From Asparagopsis taxiformis (lineage: Eukaryota; Rhodophyta; Florideophyceae; Bonnemaisoniales; Bonnemaisoniaceae): DNA of 64,000 bases. A program made the position numbers and the translations under genes. Shown here piece by piece: positions 1-12,600 of the stretch. Within the stretch, counting starts at the first letter, position 1. Every line of letters begins with the position of its first letter. The stretch spans positions 22,553 through 86,552 of the forward strand of contig JALQPE010000422.1 in assembly GCA_030407315.1 (NCBI GenBank), in the 5' to 3' direction. Below the pieces are notes generated by a model. That model made no database searches. It was not told the DNA's origin and worked only from the letters and a program-made list of their open reading frames with translations.

Positions 1-1
1 C

Positions 2-1215
2 TATAACCGGACTCGGTGTGGATTGCGGTTCCTTTTCCAAGGTACCACTCATACTGAATCATTCAACTCGATATATAAATCTTCCATCTTGGACAGGAAT
101 GTCCCGTTGGGAGAGGTTCCGATAGAAATGAACCGTGTAACTACTACACTCGATGAAGAATGTATCAGAGATGTCAACAAAGTCTCGAGGGTGCTCAGGC
201 TGCAAATGAAAGGAACTGACTTCTTTCCTACCACAGAATTGTTGGACCAATTATGCTATCATTCACCAACTATTCTATTTCTTCTTTCCTTAATCTGAGC
301 TATTTTGGATCATCTGAGTGGCACATTGCCGGATTTATTCTTGTGCCACAACTTTCGACCGTTCCAGCAAACGCAACTAGTACTGTTTTTGGATCGATAG
401 AATCGGACGCCTCCTACTTCAAGCATGTGAAATTTTTTCTTGAGTTTGGCGAAGAGAACAACCGCAGAACAGTTGATGTTAAAATATGGAATAGAATGTC
501 CCAAAACAAAACTGATGTTTTGGGATTGCATGCAACATGTTCCTGTCCATTCTACAGATCAGCTGGAATACCCTGTCGTCATCTAACTCGAGTGGCATTT
601 CAATATGCCGACTACACAAAAACAAACCCGACTATCAAAGAGTATTTGGGAACCAAAGAATCGCTGAATCTGAGCTCCATGTTTCACAAGTACTGGAGGC
701 GGAATAGAACGTCATGGCGCGATGAAGTAATACGTTCACGGTTCACAACAACGACAGACCAATCGGTGGGCTTATCTACGAATGTTAATGAAGGAGAGCA
801 AGTCAATGTAGCTGGTGCACCAAACCCAATCGAGAAGGATGTGAGATATAGCAACTGCAAGGCTGTATTTGACCAGATTTTCCGGCACGTGGAATGCCAA
901 GGAGCATATGCTTCTTCAGTTTTCAAAAGCGCTCTTGATGCTATGCTCGCACAATCTACGAGAGGTGGGCTGCCTGGCTCGGGAATAGATTTAGACCGCC
1001 CACTAGACCTAGAAATTGCTCCAAACAATCAAGATTTCATTCGCAGCGAGGGCAACAATATCGTCATTAACGGCGAGATTGGTAATCCCACTGTGAGGAG
1101 AGCGGGAAACCGAGGATCCAACAAGAGAAAACGTTCATTCCTGGAGAGAGGTGGGCGAAAGTCATTACGTATCAAACGAGGTCTTGCAGCACCTCGCAAA
1201 GTAGAACACAAGTGA
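2..1215 (+). CDS. MULE-type transposase, C-terminal part with SWIM zinc finger, one frame break
   Basis: The reading frame enters from before base 1 and stops at 298. The next frame, 253-1215, continues the same protein. The first part has the transposase-like stretch TTHTESFNSIYK followed by an LPL-like VPLGEVP block. The second part has a SWIM zinc finger, CxC-x9-CxH, with C96, C98, C108 and H110 counted from the ATG at 253. SWIM fingers follow the DDE catalytic core in Mutator-like transposases and bind DNA or protein. The DDE core itself would lie before the window. The C-terminal 200 residues are basic and low in complexity. The frame change near 253-298 is either an indel or a small intron; no clear GT-AG pair was seen. 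The gene converges on the Ulp1 gene, and MULEs that carry a Ulp1 gene are known in plants. A domesticated FAR1-like protein is less likely because nothing else of that family is visible. Confidence 0.72.
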
Positions 1216-1391
1216 TGGAGTAAATCAAAGCCCCCTTCCCTTACATAACTCCCATTGTGTGTCAAATCTGTTCACATCACTACACAGGGTTCGATCTTTG
1301 CATAGAATAAAAAAATCAAGTAAAGAGTTGTGTATCATAGTGAGCGCTGAATGACCTATATTTATCACAACTTAACCCATTTCAATGCAGT

Positions 1392-3473
1392 TCAATGTAG
1401 ACAGCAACGGGAGATAGTGCAGAGCTCTTTCTCGAAGTCATAAATAGTGCGAATGGTAGACTTGTGGCGTTGGGACGGTTTGGAGCTGGGGCTCTTTTCG
1501 TGTGTGTGGCTTGTAGTCGGTGGTTTCACGAGCCACTGGCATTCGTCCCTCGATCTCCATGCTAACAATTCCACTGGGCAATTTGATGCACGACGGCGCT
1601 CTACGCACCGGAGCCGTATGCTTCCAATAAAGCTGAGAGGATCACCTGGTCTTGTCTCGTTACTCCGCCGCAAAATTGTTGTGACTGCACCGTAGTGCAC
1701 GCCTTTTGCATGGCACTGGTCCAAGTAATGCAGAACTGACCCTCTGACAATGATGCACTCTTCTATTGTAAGTGGCTCCACAGGCTTCAATGAGTCCTGA
1801 ACATAGGTATGTACACCAGTTATGGCAGATGACTCACGTGCGCACTCTTCATCGACGGCAATTCCTTCCCCTTCGTTTCTTCCATCATTACATGCGAAAA
1901 CATGACTGTGAGATTCTGGCAACTCACTTGGTCCGGGACAAGGTATTGAAGCCGGCGGCGCCGGAGAGACAGTTGAGCAGGTACCAGCACTGCCGGCGCG
2001 TGTCACACTGGTACTAGCAGTGTGCCGGGCCATTAATGCGTCGTGTTTCTCAGGATCCGCCTCCATGCCCCGTGGACCGTGCAGCTCTGTGCCAAGTCTC
2101 TCTGGCCCAGCTGAGGACAGCATTCGAGATCCCCTTCCGGGGCGTTGTATTCGCGCCTCGATCGTAGATTTTTCCCTTCTAGCCTTGACTAGAGCGTCCG
2201 TATTTACGTTCTTCTGAAGCTGCGCGGGCGGAGCAGGCTCAAAGTCTTCTTCATCGGGCAGCACGTCGATCTCAGTCTGAGCTGGAGAACATTTAGTAGC
2301 AGCCAACGTATCCTTCTTTGTGCTTTTAGCATCCATTTCATTGTACCATTCTAACATACTCTTTCCGTCACTTCCATCAAACGCTCTACTTCCTTCTGTG
2401 CTTTCGCTCCAGTCATATTCGACATCACCTGGCTGCACTATTCTGCTCTGAGAAACTGTAGGGTCCATTTCAATTGTTATTACTGGAGCTTCGTCATAGA
2501 CACGTTCGCTGGGGCACTGATTTCCGGGTAGGAATGATATCAAATATCTGCACACATCTAAGTCGGTAGGCTTGCCATTCGAAAATTCATCACAATCACA
2601 CAACTCCAACACAGCCCTCACGTATCGCATAGTACAGCATTTCCGGATATCCTCCGTAAGTTCTGCAGAGTACTGCGTCTTGAAAGTTTGTTTCGGCATA
2701 TTTCCAGAGTATTCCGAGAGACTTGTTGCTGCGCTGAGAACATAAAATCCACAGCTGTATGCGTCGAGCTGCATTTTAAATGATAGTACGTCTAGGATGT
2801 AGTTATCTCCACTTGTCGTCCACGCCGTGTTCATGCACGTATCCTCGAAGAAACTGGTCACGAACTCGAGAAGGTTATGAGGGCAGGGGTGTCTCAAACT
2901 GTCACCCCAGTAAACAATTCCATGCGTTTCATCTTCTGGGTCGTTGACACCGAACACAGCACCCCAGTGCGATCTCCTGATGTTTACCGGAATAATAAAG
3001 CTAGGAGCGACATCGGAATCGACCCATGCTTGCAGAACAATGTTTCGAATGTTGTCAAACATCCCATCCTCTTCTCGAACGCCATTTACAGCCCTCCCTG
3101 CACCTGCCATAAAATGCTGCCCTGAGTTGCAGCCGAATATTATGAAATTATCGGCCATTGTTAGTTCGGACAGTCCGGCAAGCAACAAATGGTCGTCAAG
3201 CATGCATTCTGGTTTCGCGTGCTCAAACCACGGTTTTGTGTCGTCACACAATTTGAATGATGCAAACGACTCATTCAGATGTACGTGAAGAGAGTTCCAC
3301 TGTCTTTCCGTTAAAATCATGCCATCCACTTTCACCATTTCCATAAATTCTTCTATGCGCTTTTCCAAACACTCTTCCAATGTGTTAGAGCTTCCGGATT
3401 CATCCGCCAGAAGTTCCCATTGATGATTGGATGAGCTCATGACAGCGTCTTGGCGGTTTTTCAGAAACTGCAA
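1392..3473 (-). CDS. Ulp1-type (C48) cysteine protease, probably MULE-borne
   Basis: A 693-residue open frame. Residues about 105-260 form a Ulp1 fold with the catalytic set in the right order: H169 (in RRSHWG), D191 (in YWGDSL), Q235 and C241 (in DAYSCGFYVL). Ulp1 proteases cleave SUMO or related modifiers. The 430-residue tail is acidic, then Ser/Pro-rich, and resembles no domain I know. Two starts are possible: the ATG at 3473 or the in-frame ATG at 3440, 11 codons later; the longer is given. The gene is tail-to-tail with the MULE transposase, 176 bp apart. That pair suggests one transposon carrying both genes, as in Ulp1-carrying MULEs of plants. All catalytic residues are intact, so it may be functional. 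Whether it serves the transposon or is a host gene cannot be decided, because neither MULE terminal repeat was recognised. Confidence 0.8.
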   Translation of the reverse strand: MQFLKNRQDAVMSSSNHQWELLADESGSSNTLEECLEKRIEEFMEMVKVDGMILTERQWNSLHVHLNESFASFKLCDDTKPWFEHAKPECMLDDHLLLAGLSELTMADNFIIFGCNSGQHFMAGAGRAVNGVREEDGMFDNIRNIVLQAWVDSDVAPSFIIPVNIRRSHWGAVFGVNDPEDETHGIVYWGDSLRHPCPHNLLEFVTSFFEDTCMNTAWTTSGDNYILDVLSFKMQLDAYSCGFYVLSAATSLSEYSGNMPKQTFKTQYSAELTEDIRKCCTMRYVRAVLELCDCDEFSNGKPTDLDVCRYLISFLPGNQCPSERVYDEAPVITIEMDPTVSQSRIVQPGDVEYDWSESTEGSRAFDGSDGKSMLEWYNEMDAKSTKKDTLAATKCSPAQTEIDVLPDEEDFEPAPPAQLQKNVNTDALVKARREKSTIEARIQRPGRGSRMLSSAGPERLGTELHGPRGMEADPEKHDALMARHTASTSVTRAGSAGTCSTVSPAPPASIPCPGPSELPESHSHVFACNDGRNEGEGIAVDEECARESSAITGVHTYVQDSLKPVEPLTIEECIIVRGSVLHYLDQCHAKGVHYGAVTTILRRSNETRPGDPLSFIGSIRLRCVERRRASNCPVELLAWRSRDECQWLVKPPTTSHTHEKSPSSKPSQRHKSTIRTIYDFEKELCTISRCCLH

Positions 3474-4053
3474 TACAATGTTAGCGCTTCAGAACTTAAT
3501 TGAAGGAAGAAACCGGCGGATCGCGTCCCTCTTTTTGTTAACAGAGAACAGTAAACTAATTCGTTCCGTTGTTATCTACGAGAAAGACAGTTCCCAGCAA
3601 AGGCAATTTCAAATTCGCAGACCTGCGATGAGAACCGGGTAAGACAATGAAACGAGAGATCAGAAAGAGTACTGCAATGTTGAAAGCATGCAGAAGTGTG
3701 AGAAGACTGCAGCAATACTGGTGCTAGTCATGCAGGTATTCTCGCTCCTTTATCTGCTGTTCTGCATAAATGTTTTAGCTCGGTTCGTTTCACTCACACA
3801 GGAAGTGAATGGTCTTGTCTGGCGCGCAAAAATATCGATAACTGCGTGTAGAAGACGTCAACGCGCATAGAAACCGGGCGGGAATGTTGACAGTGGTGTC
3901 GATATCGCGGCAGTAGCCGCGGTGGTGGCACGGGGTAGATGACGATGTCATGGGGTCTCGAGAGGAGCGGACCACTGCGGGGCGGTCCTATCTGCCGGTG
4001 CCGCGCGGCGAGAGATTTCGAGATTTGGATTACCCGCCATTTCCAATAATTGG
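3474..4053. other. Intergenic, no gene recognised
   Basis: This lies between the start of the Ulp1 gene and the left copia LTR. It should hold the promoter of the protease gene and perhaps the right terminal repeat of the MULE, but I could identify neither by eye. Short open frames here look random. Confidence 0.5.
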
Positions 4054-4184
4054 TGTCAGGATGCTAATACAAGACAGCCTGTCATACGCACCGCCGGCGA
4101 TCTCAAGGCTCAATGAATAGATATATATTGCCAAGTAAAGACAAAAGAAAGAGAAGGTAGGCGAGGAGCTACCATTGTCCAACA
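4054..4184 (+). repeat. 5' LTR of copia-1
   Basis: 131 bp bounded by TG and CA. It is nearly identical to the right LTR, except that it lacks a 47-bp segment present near the start of that LTR and differs by a few single bases and small indels. Confidence 0.9.
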
Positions 4185-4195
4185 GGTTATCGGCC
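4185..4195 (+). promoter_or_regulatory. Primer-binding site, initiator tRNA-Met (half-tRNA type)
   Basis: GGTTATCGGCC follows the LTR directly. It matches, with one mismatch, the complement of the anticodon stem and loop of initiator tRNA-Met (CTGGGCCCATAACC). Drosophila copia is known to prime from this internal region, using a cleaved half tRNA. The same site recurs in copia-2 and in the TRIM element here. Confidence 0.7.
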
Positions 4196-4241
4196 TTTTT
4201 ACGCCCACTGCACACGATTGCCCCCAATCCCTCAACACAAA

Positions 4242-7200
4242 TGGATCGCACCTACTCCCTCCCCTCGACATCGAACACTTCGAGTACTGGCAACGCACCC
4301 TGGAAGTGCTCGCCTCGGATCTCAACCTCGAATCCACCTAACCCTGCCACCACCGCCCCCACCGATCCTACAGAATTCACAGCCTTCAAACGCAACCAAG
4401 ACCGCCTCTCCCTCCTGATCCTAGCCAGCCTACCCAAAGACATCATCTCACGCCTCGACTCCGCATCCCTTAAGCTTCATCCACACCTCCTCTTACAGCA
4501 AGTCCAAAACATTGTAACCGAGCTAACAACCATAGACCACTCCCTCCTCGAGACACCGCACGCTCCATCACATTCAACATCGGCGACAACCTCGAAACGT
4601 ACATCAAAGAGCACGACCTCATCCGTTCCAAAATGCGTCGTGCCGGATACCCGCTCATCGACAAAGAGTCTACATCGCTAAAATTCATGCTCCAAGGCAT
4701 CCGAAACCACCCGACTACCAAATGACATACGCGATTTTCACACACAACCCACCGTCAACCATAGCGGAATTCACCTCAGGCAACGACGCGCGAGCGCCAA
4801 TATCCAGATACACAAAGACAACCAAGCCCCCTACACCTCGACCCACAACGTATCGCCAATACTCGCGCAATGTACGCCACCATTCCCAGTGGCAAAAGCC
4901 GCCAACCTCCAGAAAATGGTGCACCCTCCACCGCTCGCCGCATCATTCGAACCGCGAATGCAGAGCGCAACTGACCCGCACGCACGACTCCAGAGCACAC
5001 GCCATCCAACCTCGCGATGCAGCTCCTCACGACACCAACTCAACCGAGACAACGATTCTTGCTACGATGGTAAGTTCATTTTGGACTCCGGTGCCTTTCC
5101 CTCCCATATCCGCCGCCCACACCCCGGAATGAAGCCCGTCAAAAACCATGGTTTACAAGAACAGCCGCTAACCGACAACATCGCATCACCCACCGTGGAC
5201 CGATCAAGATACCCACTAAATGCGGCTCATTACGCATCCCGACGCGATCGTCGCACCGGACGTCCAACAGAATCTCATCTCCGTCAACAGTCTTGCGACC
5301 AGACACGGAGACGTGACATTCACAAGTAACGAGGCACTTTTGCGCCGCCACAACCAACCCAACCGCACCAAAATCGCATCATTCCACAACGGCGCATACG
5401 TGCTTGACAGTAAACCATCAATTCCTTCCCCATCCAAACCACGATGCCTACACACCACCACGAATTCCACACGCTCATCAACCAAACGCCGACATCCGCT
5501 CGTACTGCTCCATCCCCAGCCCCACAAACGTCAACCACTTCGTCAACACGACCACGTCGTCGTATGCAAACACCTCCTCACCCATCCGCCCCATCCCAAA
5601 ACACACGTACCAAAACTAAGCTGCTAGACCACCAAAAACCTTGGCGCCAGTCTCCCCGTTCACACACACCACCAAAACCCAACCTCGCCGAACCCCCTCC
5701 ATCTACAAAAACCAAACTTACACCGCCCCAGTGCATCGGCACAAACCCCTCCCAAACCACTACCACCCCAATTCCATCACTCACACACGACGACCGCGCC
5801 GATCAGACTCCCATCACTATCTTGCCACGAAAACAAACGGAACCAACAACAGAAATCGACATCACAGAGCAACTAACCCCACTGACCCGGTCATAATCTT
5901 CATCTCCAAATGTCCACGCCAACCCAGCCACCATCCGTAAAATGTGCAAACATTCCATGCTTCCTGCCCTTGCACCCACCGCAGACGAACCAGCAGCAGA
6001 CATTACATGCAGCGCATGCACACTCGCCAAACTGAAACTGCCCCTCACCATCCCGCTGACCACAAACACCAAACGGGCAAACACATCTCCTCAGACGTAT
6101 GCGGCCCAATTCACCCCGTTTCCAGACAAGGCAACAAGTACTTCGTCACCTTCATCGACACCAAATCCCGCTACATCATCATCCATTGTACACCCGACAG
6201 ATCGGCATACCGCGCATCACCATCCAGGTCATGGAACATATTCGCGCCCTTGCACACATTATCCATCCTACTTCAGATCGGACAACGCCAAAGAATACCT
6301 TTCATCCACGCTCCAGAACGAGCTCGACCACCGCGGAATTAACACATCCGCACGTACCCCACACCCCACAACACAACAGCGTAGCCGAACGCATCAATGG
6401 CACGCTCATGGACGCCGTCCGCGCCAATTTGCTCCACAGCGGCGGCTCCACGCAGTACACTGGGAAGACGCCCTACACGACGCAAGTCTTCAACGAAACA
6501 TCACCCTCCATAGCGTCACACCAAATTCCGTACACCGTATGGCACGGCCACAAACACAAGATCCAAGCTTTTTGCATTCGGTCAACTCGGGTACACACCG
6601 AACCTGGCACCCAAATCCAAACTCGACAACAGAGGCATTCCCATACCGATACCTCCACGGCTGGATCAACACACAATCATGGCTCTCAACACCGACACCA
6701 ACCAATCTATGCACATCTCTGCACTAGACTTTCGCCCTTACCACAAGGATAAAAGATCCATCCGCCACAACCTCCATAGCCTTCCGCACATCCGCCCGCC
6801 GCCCTCACCAGCACGCACAATTCATACCATCAACCATACCAACTAACACAGCTCCCAAAACCTTCAAACAAGCGCAACGCTATCCAGACGCCCACCTCTG
6901 GCACCATGCACACAATGACGAGCTCGACAAACTGGACCAAATGCAAGTTATAACATGGACACCCCCACACCTCGTCCCCCTCACAAAAACCCTTACCCCT
7001 CACCATGGCATACAGGTACAAACGAGACAGCGCCGGAAACATAACCGAACGCAAAGCGCGCTGCGCAGTCCGCGGGGACCTAATGCTTCCAGACGTGCAC
7101 TTCACTCAAACGACACCGCCACATTTACAGCTGACAAGGCCACCATACGCATCCTCCTTTGTCACGCATCCGCAAACAGGCTCCCCACCGAGCATTTCGA

Positions 7201-8380
7201 CATCTCGTCAGCCTACTTGCACGAAGACTTCAACCACAACAAGCCAGTATTCATCCGCCAACACCCCCTTTCGATGGCACCTTCAAACCCCGGAACCAAC
7301 TGGGCGCCTCGACAAAAATTTATACGGTACACGGCAGTGGGCAAAAAATTCTGCGACGGCGCACGAACATACCTTCTTTCAAACGGCTTCACACAACCAA
7401 GTCCGACCCTTGCTTATTCATAGGTCAAACAAGAACGGCACCACAATCATCGCCATAACCATTGACGACTTTCTGGCGTGCGCCTCATCCCCCAACTTGC
7501 TTACGGCACTATACAAAATGCTTGCTCGCAATACACCATCAAAGGTTAGGACCCCCAACTCAATACCTCAATTGAAAATCACCCACTCCGAATTGGGTAT
7601 CACTATCTCCCAGCCTCATATCATACAGTCCGTCGTCGCCAAATCGAACCTGGCCGACGCCAAACCTCTCAGCAACCTATACTCAGATGGCATCGATCTC
7701 TCTCCTCCCAGTACGGAGGAACAGCTAGACGAAACAATTTCCCGCCATATCGCGAAATCCTTGGGGAACTGCGATACCTCACCGACTCTACAAGACCAGA
7801 TATACAATTTTTCACAAACGCACTCGCCAGAGCTAACCACAAGCCAACACAACGCATTGGAAACATTTGAAACGACTTATTCGCTTCCTGAAGCACACGC
7901 CAACACATGGCATTTCCATTCCCGAACCACCCGCATGACACCCCACTGTTAGCCTACGCAGATGCAGACTTCGCCAACGCCCCACGTCCAGAAGTCTATA
8001 TCAGGATCTGTCCACACGTTACATGGTTCGCCCATCAGCTGGGGTTCACAGCGACAATCTTTGGTCGCTCTAAGCACCTGCGAAGCCGAAATCATAGCGG
8101 CTTCTGACACCACTCGCCAACCAATTGGCTCGCAGGCATGCTACAAGAACTATCCCTCATCCCTCGCTCCAAACTATCACCACATTCACAGATTCCCAAT
8201 CCGCGCTACAGATCGCCACACAAACCGCACCAACGAAACGACGAAATACGTCGACATCAGGTTTCACCACATCATTGACAACATAGCACAAGGCCGCATC
8301 GCGCTGCACTACCTACCAACTAATCAGATGCTAGCCGATATTTTTACAAAGCCGATGCCAACCAGGGCCTTCACCACCTA
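4242..8380 (+). pseudogene. Frameshifted copia gag-pol polyprotein
   Basis: No single frame holds, but pieces in all three frames align in copia order. A gag-like start lies at 4242, and a zinc-knuckle variant C-x2-H-x4-H-x4-C (WCTLHRSPHHSNREC) near 4920. An integrase zinc-site remnant (CSACTLAKLK) lies near 6010, and the integrase core (GNKYFVTFIDTKSRY, then SDNAKEYLSS) near 6125-6310. Reverse transcriptase pieces lie at 6940-7600 (for example ITIDDFLACA near 7460). RNase H lies at about 7950-8380 with STCEAEIIAASD, YVDIRFHH and LPTNQMLADIFTKP. At least five frame changes are needed to connect these. It would have encoded the polyprotein for reverse transcription and integration. Copia-2 in this window is a better-preserved relative. 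Confidence 0.85.
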
Positions 8381-8485
8381 ACCACCCAACTACATATCAT
8401 AGCCACCCCGCCAGAGAATCCCGTACCCGACACACCATCCAGCACCCTGCTCATCGATCTCCCCGCCCCTGGGCGACAGGGGGCG

Positions 8486-8662
8486 TGTCAGGATGCTAAT
8501 ACAACTCAGTCGCCAAGCGCCGTGGCGATCAACAGTCAGATGCTAATACAAGACAGCCTGTCATACGCACCGCCGGCGATCTCAAGGCTCAATGAATAGT
8601 ATATATTGCCAAGTAAAGACAAAAGAAAAGAGAGGTAGGCGAGGAGCTACCATTGTCCAACA
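8486..8662 (+). repeat. 3' LTR of copia-1, with 47-bp internal extension
   Basis: It follows a purine-rich tract (GGGCGACAGGGGGCG, about 8471-8485) that fits a polypurine primer. Compared with the 5' LTR it carries 47 extra bp near its start. These are bounded by the direct repeat TGCTAATACAA and contain a 6-bp hairpin (TCGCCA, 7-nt loop, TGGCGA). Confidence 0.88.
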
Positions 8663-9600
8663 TCCTGGATCCAGGCTGTTTTCAACCAATGAAAGGCCGT
8701 ATTCGCCAAAATTTATCATATTTGGTTGACGAGTTTTTTGTGATTGGTGCATCTACGGGCCACGGAGATAACCGGGCCAGGCGCTTGACAAGTTTCTGCG
8801 ATTGGTCAAAACAGCTTGACGAGTTCGTCCGATTGGCTGAAATCTTACCGTCTCTACCGGCGGTAGATTAAGTGCTCCCCTTTTCCACACCAGCTTTCCT
8901 TCCGTGCAGTGTGCTTTTTCACTTTGTTTTCCACTTCCCTCTTGCTTTCCGATTCCGCCCAGCACATAACTTGCCATTGTCACAGCCACTCTGCAAATCA
9001 CCAGCCAGGTGCACATCAGCGGGACTACCAGAGGGGATTTCATTGCACATTTGCCAGGTGAGACATGTACATTCGTCACGTTGATATCGTCAACAAGTTT
9101 AGCCGAAATGATGTCAACCCTGCAACAATACTACCTCGACATCGTTGTTTTAAATCTGTAAGATCGACAGTACCGCAGTATCACATATTTACGCGTAGCG
9201 TGCACGTGAAATCATGGGATGTATGCATTTCAACGCGATGGTTTCTATATCTGCATTCACCAAATTAGTTTCAACGTCAGTTGTAGCATGCACACGCACT
9301 CGAGCAGATGTAATTTGTCCGTAAACCTCTCAGCAGTAGATAAATGATAGCGTGGGAACATACATGGGCTACCTTGTCCACTATAATCAACTTGGAGCCT
9401 TAATGCTTCGGTGGACAGCACACCAGACCCGTTGCCAACCGGCACATGCCAAATAGTAGCCTGAGTTTCGTTCCGCGTCTTGTCTACCATGCCATTCTCC
9501 GCATTGACTAGCGCCGCAATCGCTCTCCAGAGAACAGTCATCCCTTGACCCTCTCCCGCTTACAACGCTAGTCGTGGAATTCTGAACACTCTCCAGGGTC
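8663..9600. other. Intergenic, no gene recognised
   Basis: I see no recognisable coding region, RNA gene or repeat here. Open frames are short and lack protein-like motifs. The right end, from about 9260, may still be decayed sequence downstream of the neighbouring NLR gene. Confidence 0.4.
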
Positions 9601-9689
9601 ACCCTGTTCATTCAACCAAATAGCGATTTTATTCATTGCTTGTTGCTGGGTCCTGCAGCACTCCCGTCGTCTATTCGCTTTTGTGCACT

Positions 9690-12600
9690 ACAACTGCTTC
9701 CACGATTAGCTCGATGATTTCCATCCGCTTCTTCTTCTCCTCTTCTCCCTTCCCGTTTGTGGCACCATTCTTGTTCTCAATGCCAGTGATATGCCCAACG
9801 CCTGTAGCGCCTCGAGAATGTGTTTCAGGACCCTCCCTCCTTCACTTGACGCTCCCAGTATCCTGCATTGTCCAACGCGTTTGCTCCAGTTTTCGTCCAA
9901 AAGCGCCAGCAGCGGTTTTGATATCTCGAATATCCGCCAGTCCCAGTCGATAGAATACGGGGATGATGATCACAACCACATTCCCCATACTCTGCAAACC
10001 GCCTCAGAAGCATAACAACTCTCGCATGGTCCATTTTCGAGCTGGAAATTCAGGTGACAATAATTACACAGCAATCGAAGCAGACTTCATCTCCTCATCC
10101 ATCTTCTTTCGGTGCGTCCTGTCCAGGTTGCAATTCGTCTTTGTCGAAGAACACTTCGAATCCCAGCTCAATCAGCTTGTCATAAACCACTTGCGCAATG
10201 GTGTTCTTGTCCGGGCCGGCGTGCTATGACACCCTTGCCTTTCTTCTTTTGCTTGCTGCTGTTGCTATCGGAAGGTTGTCGTTGTGTACCAGTACTTGTG
10301 GTTTTCGAGAGAGCGGGTAGTTGTGGTTCATCCCATTCGTCTAGCTTGGTGTCCTCTGCCACCAGTTGTACATACTGTAATCCTCCTTGATCCTTTGAAG
10401 CCCAGAAGCGATGTGTTGTAGGGGAGTAACTCACCTCAAAGGGTGGTAGATCTAGTGTAGCAACAGTGATGGTGCTGTTATTATGCTCCATCTGAATGAC
10501 ACCTGAATAGAGGACGAAATTATCTGCTAGATTACAGAAAAGGCGCGAGCGACTGTTTCGGATGGCATTTGCTGATTCGTGGTCATTTTCTACCACAATT
10601 TGGTCTCGCACGGTGGATGGGTTGACATTCCATGAAATCGACTTCTTCACTATTTCTTCATCAAATTCAGGTTGAGCCCAAGCCTCAGCACTGAGAACAG
10701 TCCCCTCTGCATCGAAATATAATCGGTGCACTCTTGGTCCTACGTACATATCTTCGCGATCTTCGAGCGATTCCGCCCAGTCCTCCATATCCAAAAATGT
10801 GTGCACCGTCTCACCACTTGAAATATCGACAACGAATACAACCACTCTTCGGAACCACAGTACGCAACCATTCCTCCACCACTACACACTGCAACTCGAT
10901 AAACGTAGCGATTTGTGGATTTGTTGATCACATCCCCTTTCCGTTCAGCAACATCTTCAACTCTTCTCACCTCAATCTCTCCTGATCTCCTGTGGAACAC
11001 AGCCATGAGTGAGTCATCACACGATATCCCAAACGCTTCGATGTCACTGACGAACGAATCTTCGGCGCCACGCGAGTTCCCATCTCCCACACGCGTCGTG
11101 TCCCACACAAACACGTTTCCATTGATAAGGTCACCCACAAATAACTGTGATTCATCTTTGTTCAATACAATCGCATGTGGCATTATCATTCGTGAGTCGT
11201 TGAATCGGTGTATCATCGAAACGCCACTCGGACACTTTTCACGTCCCACACAATAATTTCCGTCCGGCATGCGGAGTAGAACAGATTTGCATTTCTGCTG
11301 AACACAACTGAACGAACTCGAAATTTGTGCCCAATCAGCGGTTCACAAACCTGTCGCCGATCTTGTACACTCCACAGTTGTACACTCTTGTGAGCTGGCG
11401 ACGCGATGATACTTTCGTCGGCACTCAGCGCAACACACCTCAAGTCGAATGAGTGTCTGTGAGCTCCTCTCCATTCGGTGGTCCACGTGTCCACGTCCCA
11501 AATTCGAAGTGTCCGATCCCATGATCCTGAGACCAACACGTTCTCACTGCTCCCAACAGCCAATGACCATATGAGATTACTGTGCGCGCGAACACACTTC
11601 AACACGCGTCCACTTGTCGCGTCGACGAATCGCACGTTGCCACTTCTCGACCCAACAGCCAGTACTCGACGTGTCGGCAGCAGAACAGCACTCTGCAGTT
11701 TTTCACTCTTTTCCAGCTTGGCCTTGAATGATCGATGACGCGTGTTCTTCCACACATTCACAGTCCCATCATCTGAACATGAGTAGATATCTCCGCTTCT
11801 CCTGTCAATGCAAATCCCGATCACTGGCGTGTTGTGTCCATCTAGTATACAACGCTCCTCGCCATCATTGCATCCAATGACGCGAACTTCTCCTTCATCT
11901 CCGCCAATTACCAATTCATCCCCTTCTCCACCCAAATCCATGCAGGTAATCTTAGATTGCGTTGCCAGCAAACCTTTCAGCTCACTGTCGACACTGTTCA
12001 ACACCCCAGCACCAGCACGAACCCACGGCCGAGCACTGTGCACCTCGATGCCCCACATCACTCGTCGGATGACACTCGAGTCGCTTCGCAGAGAAGCAAG
12101 CCGCCCATAAAGTTGGAACGAACACTCTCTGCGATTATTCATGCAGAACGGAACTACGCACTTGTGCATCGTCGCTATCAGAGTCTCGATGTCTCCCACA
12201 ACTGTGCCTCGGTTGTCGCTACTATCGTTTCTCTCAATGTAGTCGCGTAGCACTGCAAGGTCGGACATGATCTTGCGGAATGGCACCCGTTTCTCATCCT
12301 TGTTTACACATTGCATCCAAGAATAGTCGGTGAGAAGGCGCAATGCATCTGTGACTCGTCCAGCGCCGAGCATGTGGTACACAATATTCTCACTCATGTA
12401 CGCCTCCTCTGACAATTTCTGCCATCTGGTAGTGGATGTGGATGATTCAGATGTCGAGCAGAACTGGTCCACAAGACTGGCGTGGTACATTTGCACCTCA
12501 TGTCCCTCAGCCAAACGCGCTGCAAAGTCATGAACCAGGTCATGAACGGTCAATGCGGCATTTGTACTCTCACCAACAGTGCCTGCAGATGCAATGTTCC

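Larger units (their letters stand above)
4054..8662 (+). mobile_element. Degenerate Ty1/copia retrotransposon (copia-1)
   Basis: The two LTRs match closely: 4054-4184 (131 bp) and 8486-8662 (177 bp). Both begin TGTCAGGATGC and end GTCCAACA. The interior shows copia order: gag, protease, integrase, reverse transcriptase, RNase H. The plus strand is very rich in C and A and poor in G. No target-site duplication is visible: ATTGG lies before the element and TCCTG after it, so one flank may have been rearranged. The element is dead, because the polyprotein changes frame many times. Confidence 0.9.

Noticed and set aside
4776..7852. Many minus-strand frames of 60-100 codons, Gly/Val/Trp-rich
   Set aside because: Antisense shadows of the C/A-rich copia-1 coding strand.
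4049..8667. Target-site duplication for copia-1
   Set aside because: The flanking five bases differ (ATTGG and TCCTG).
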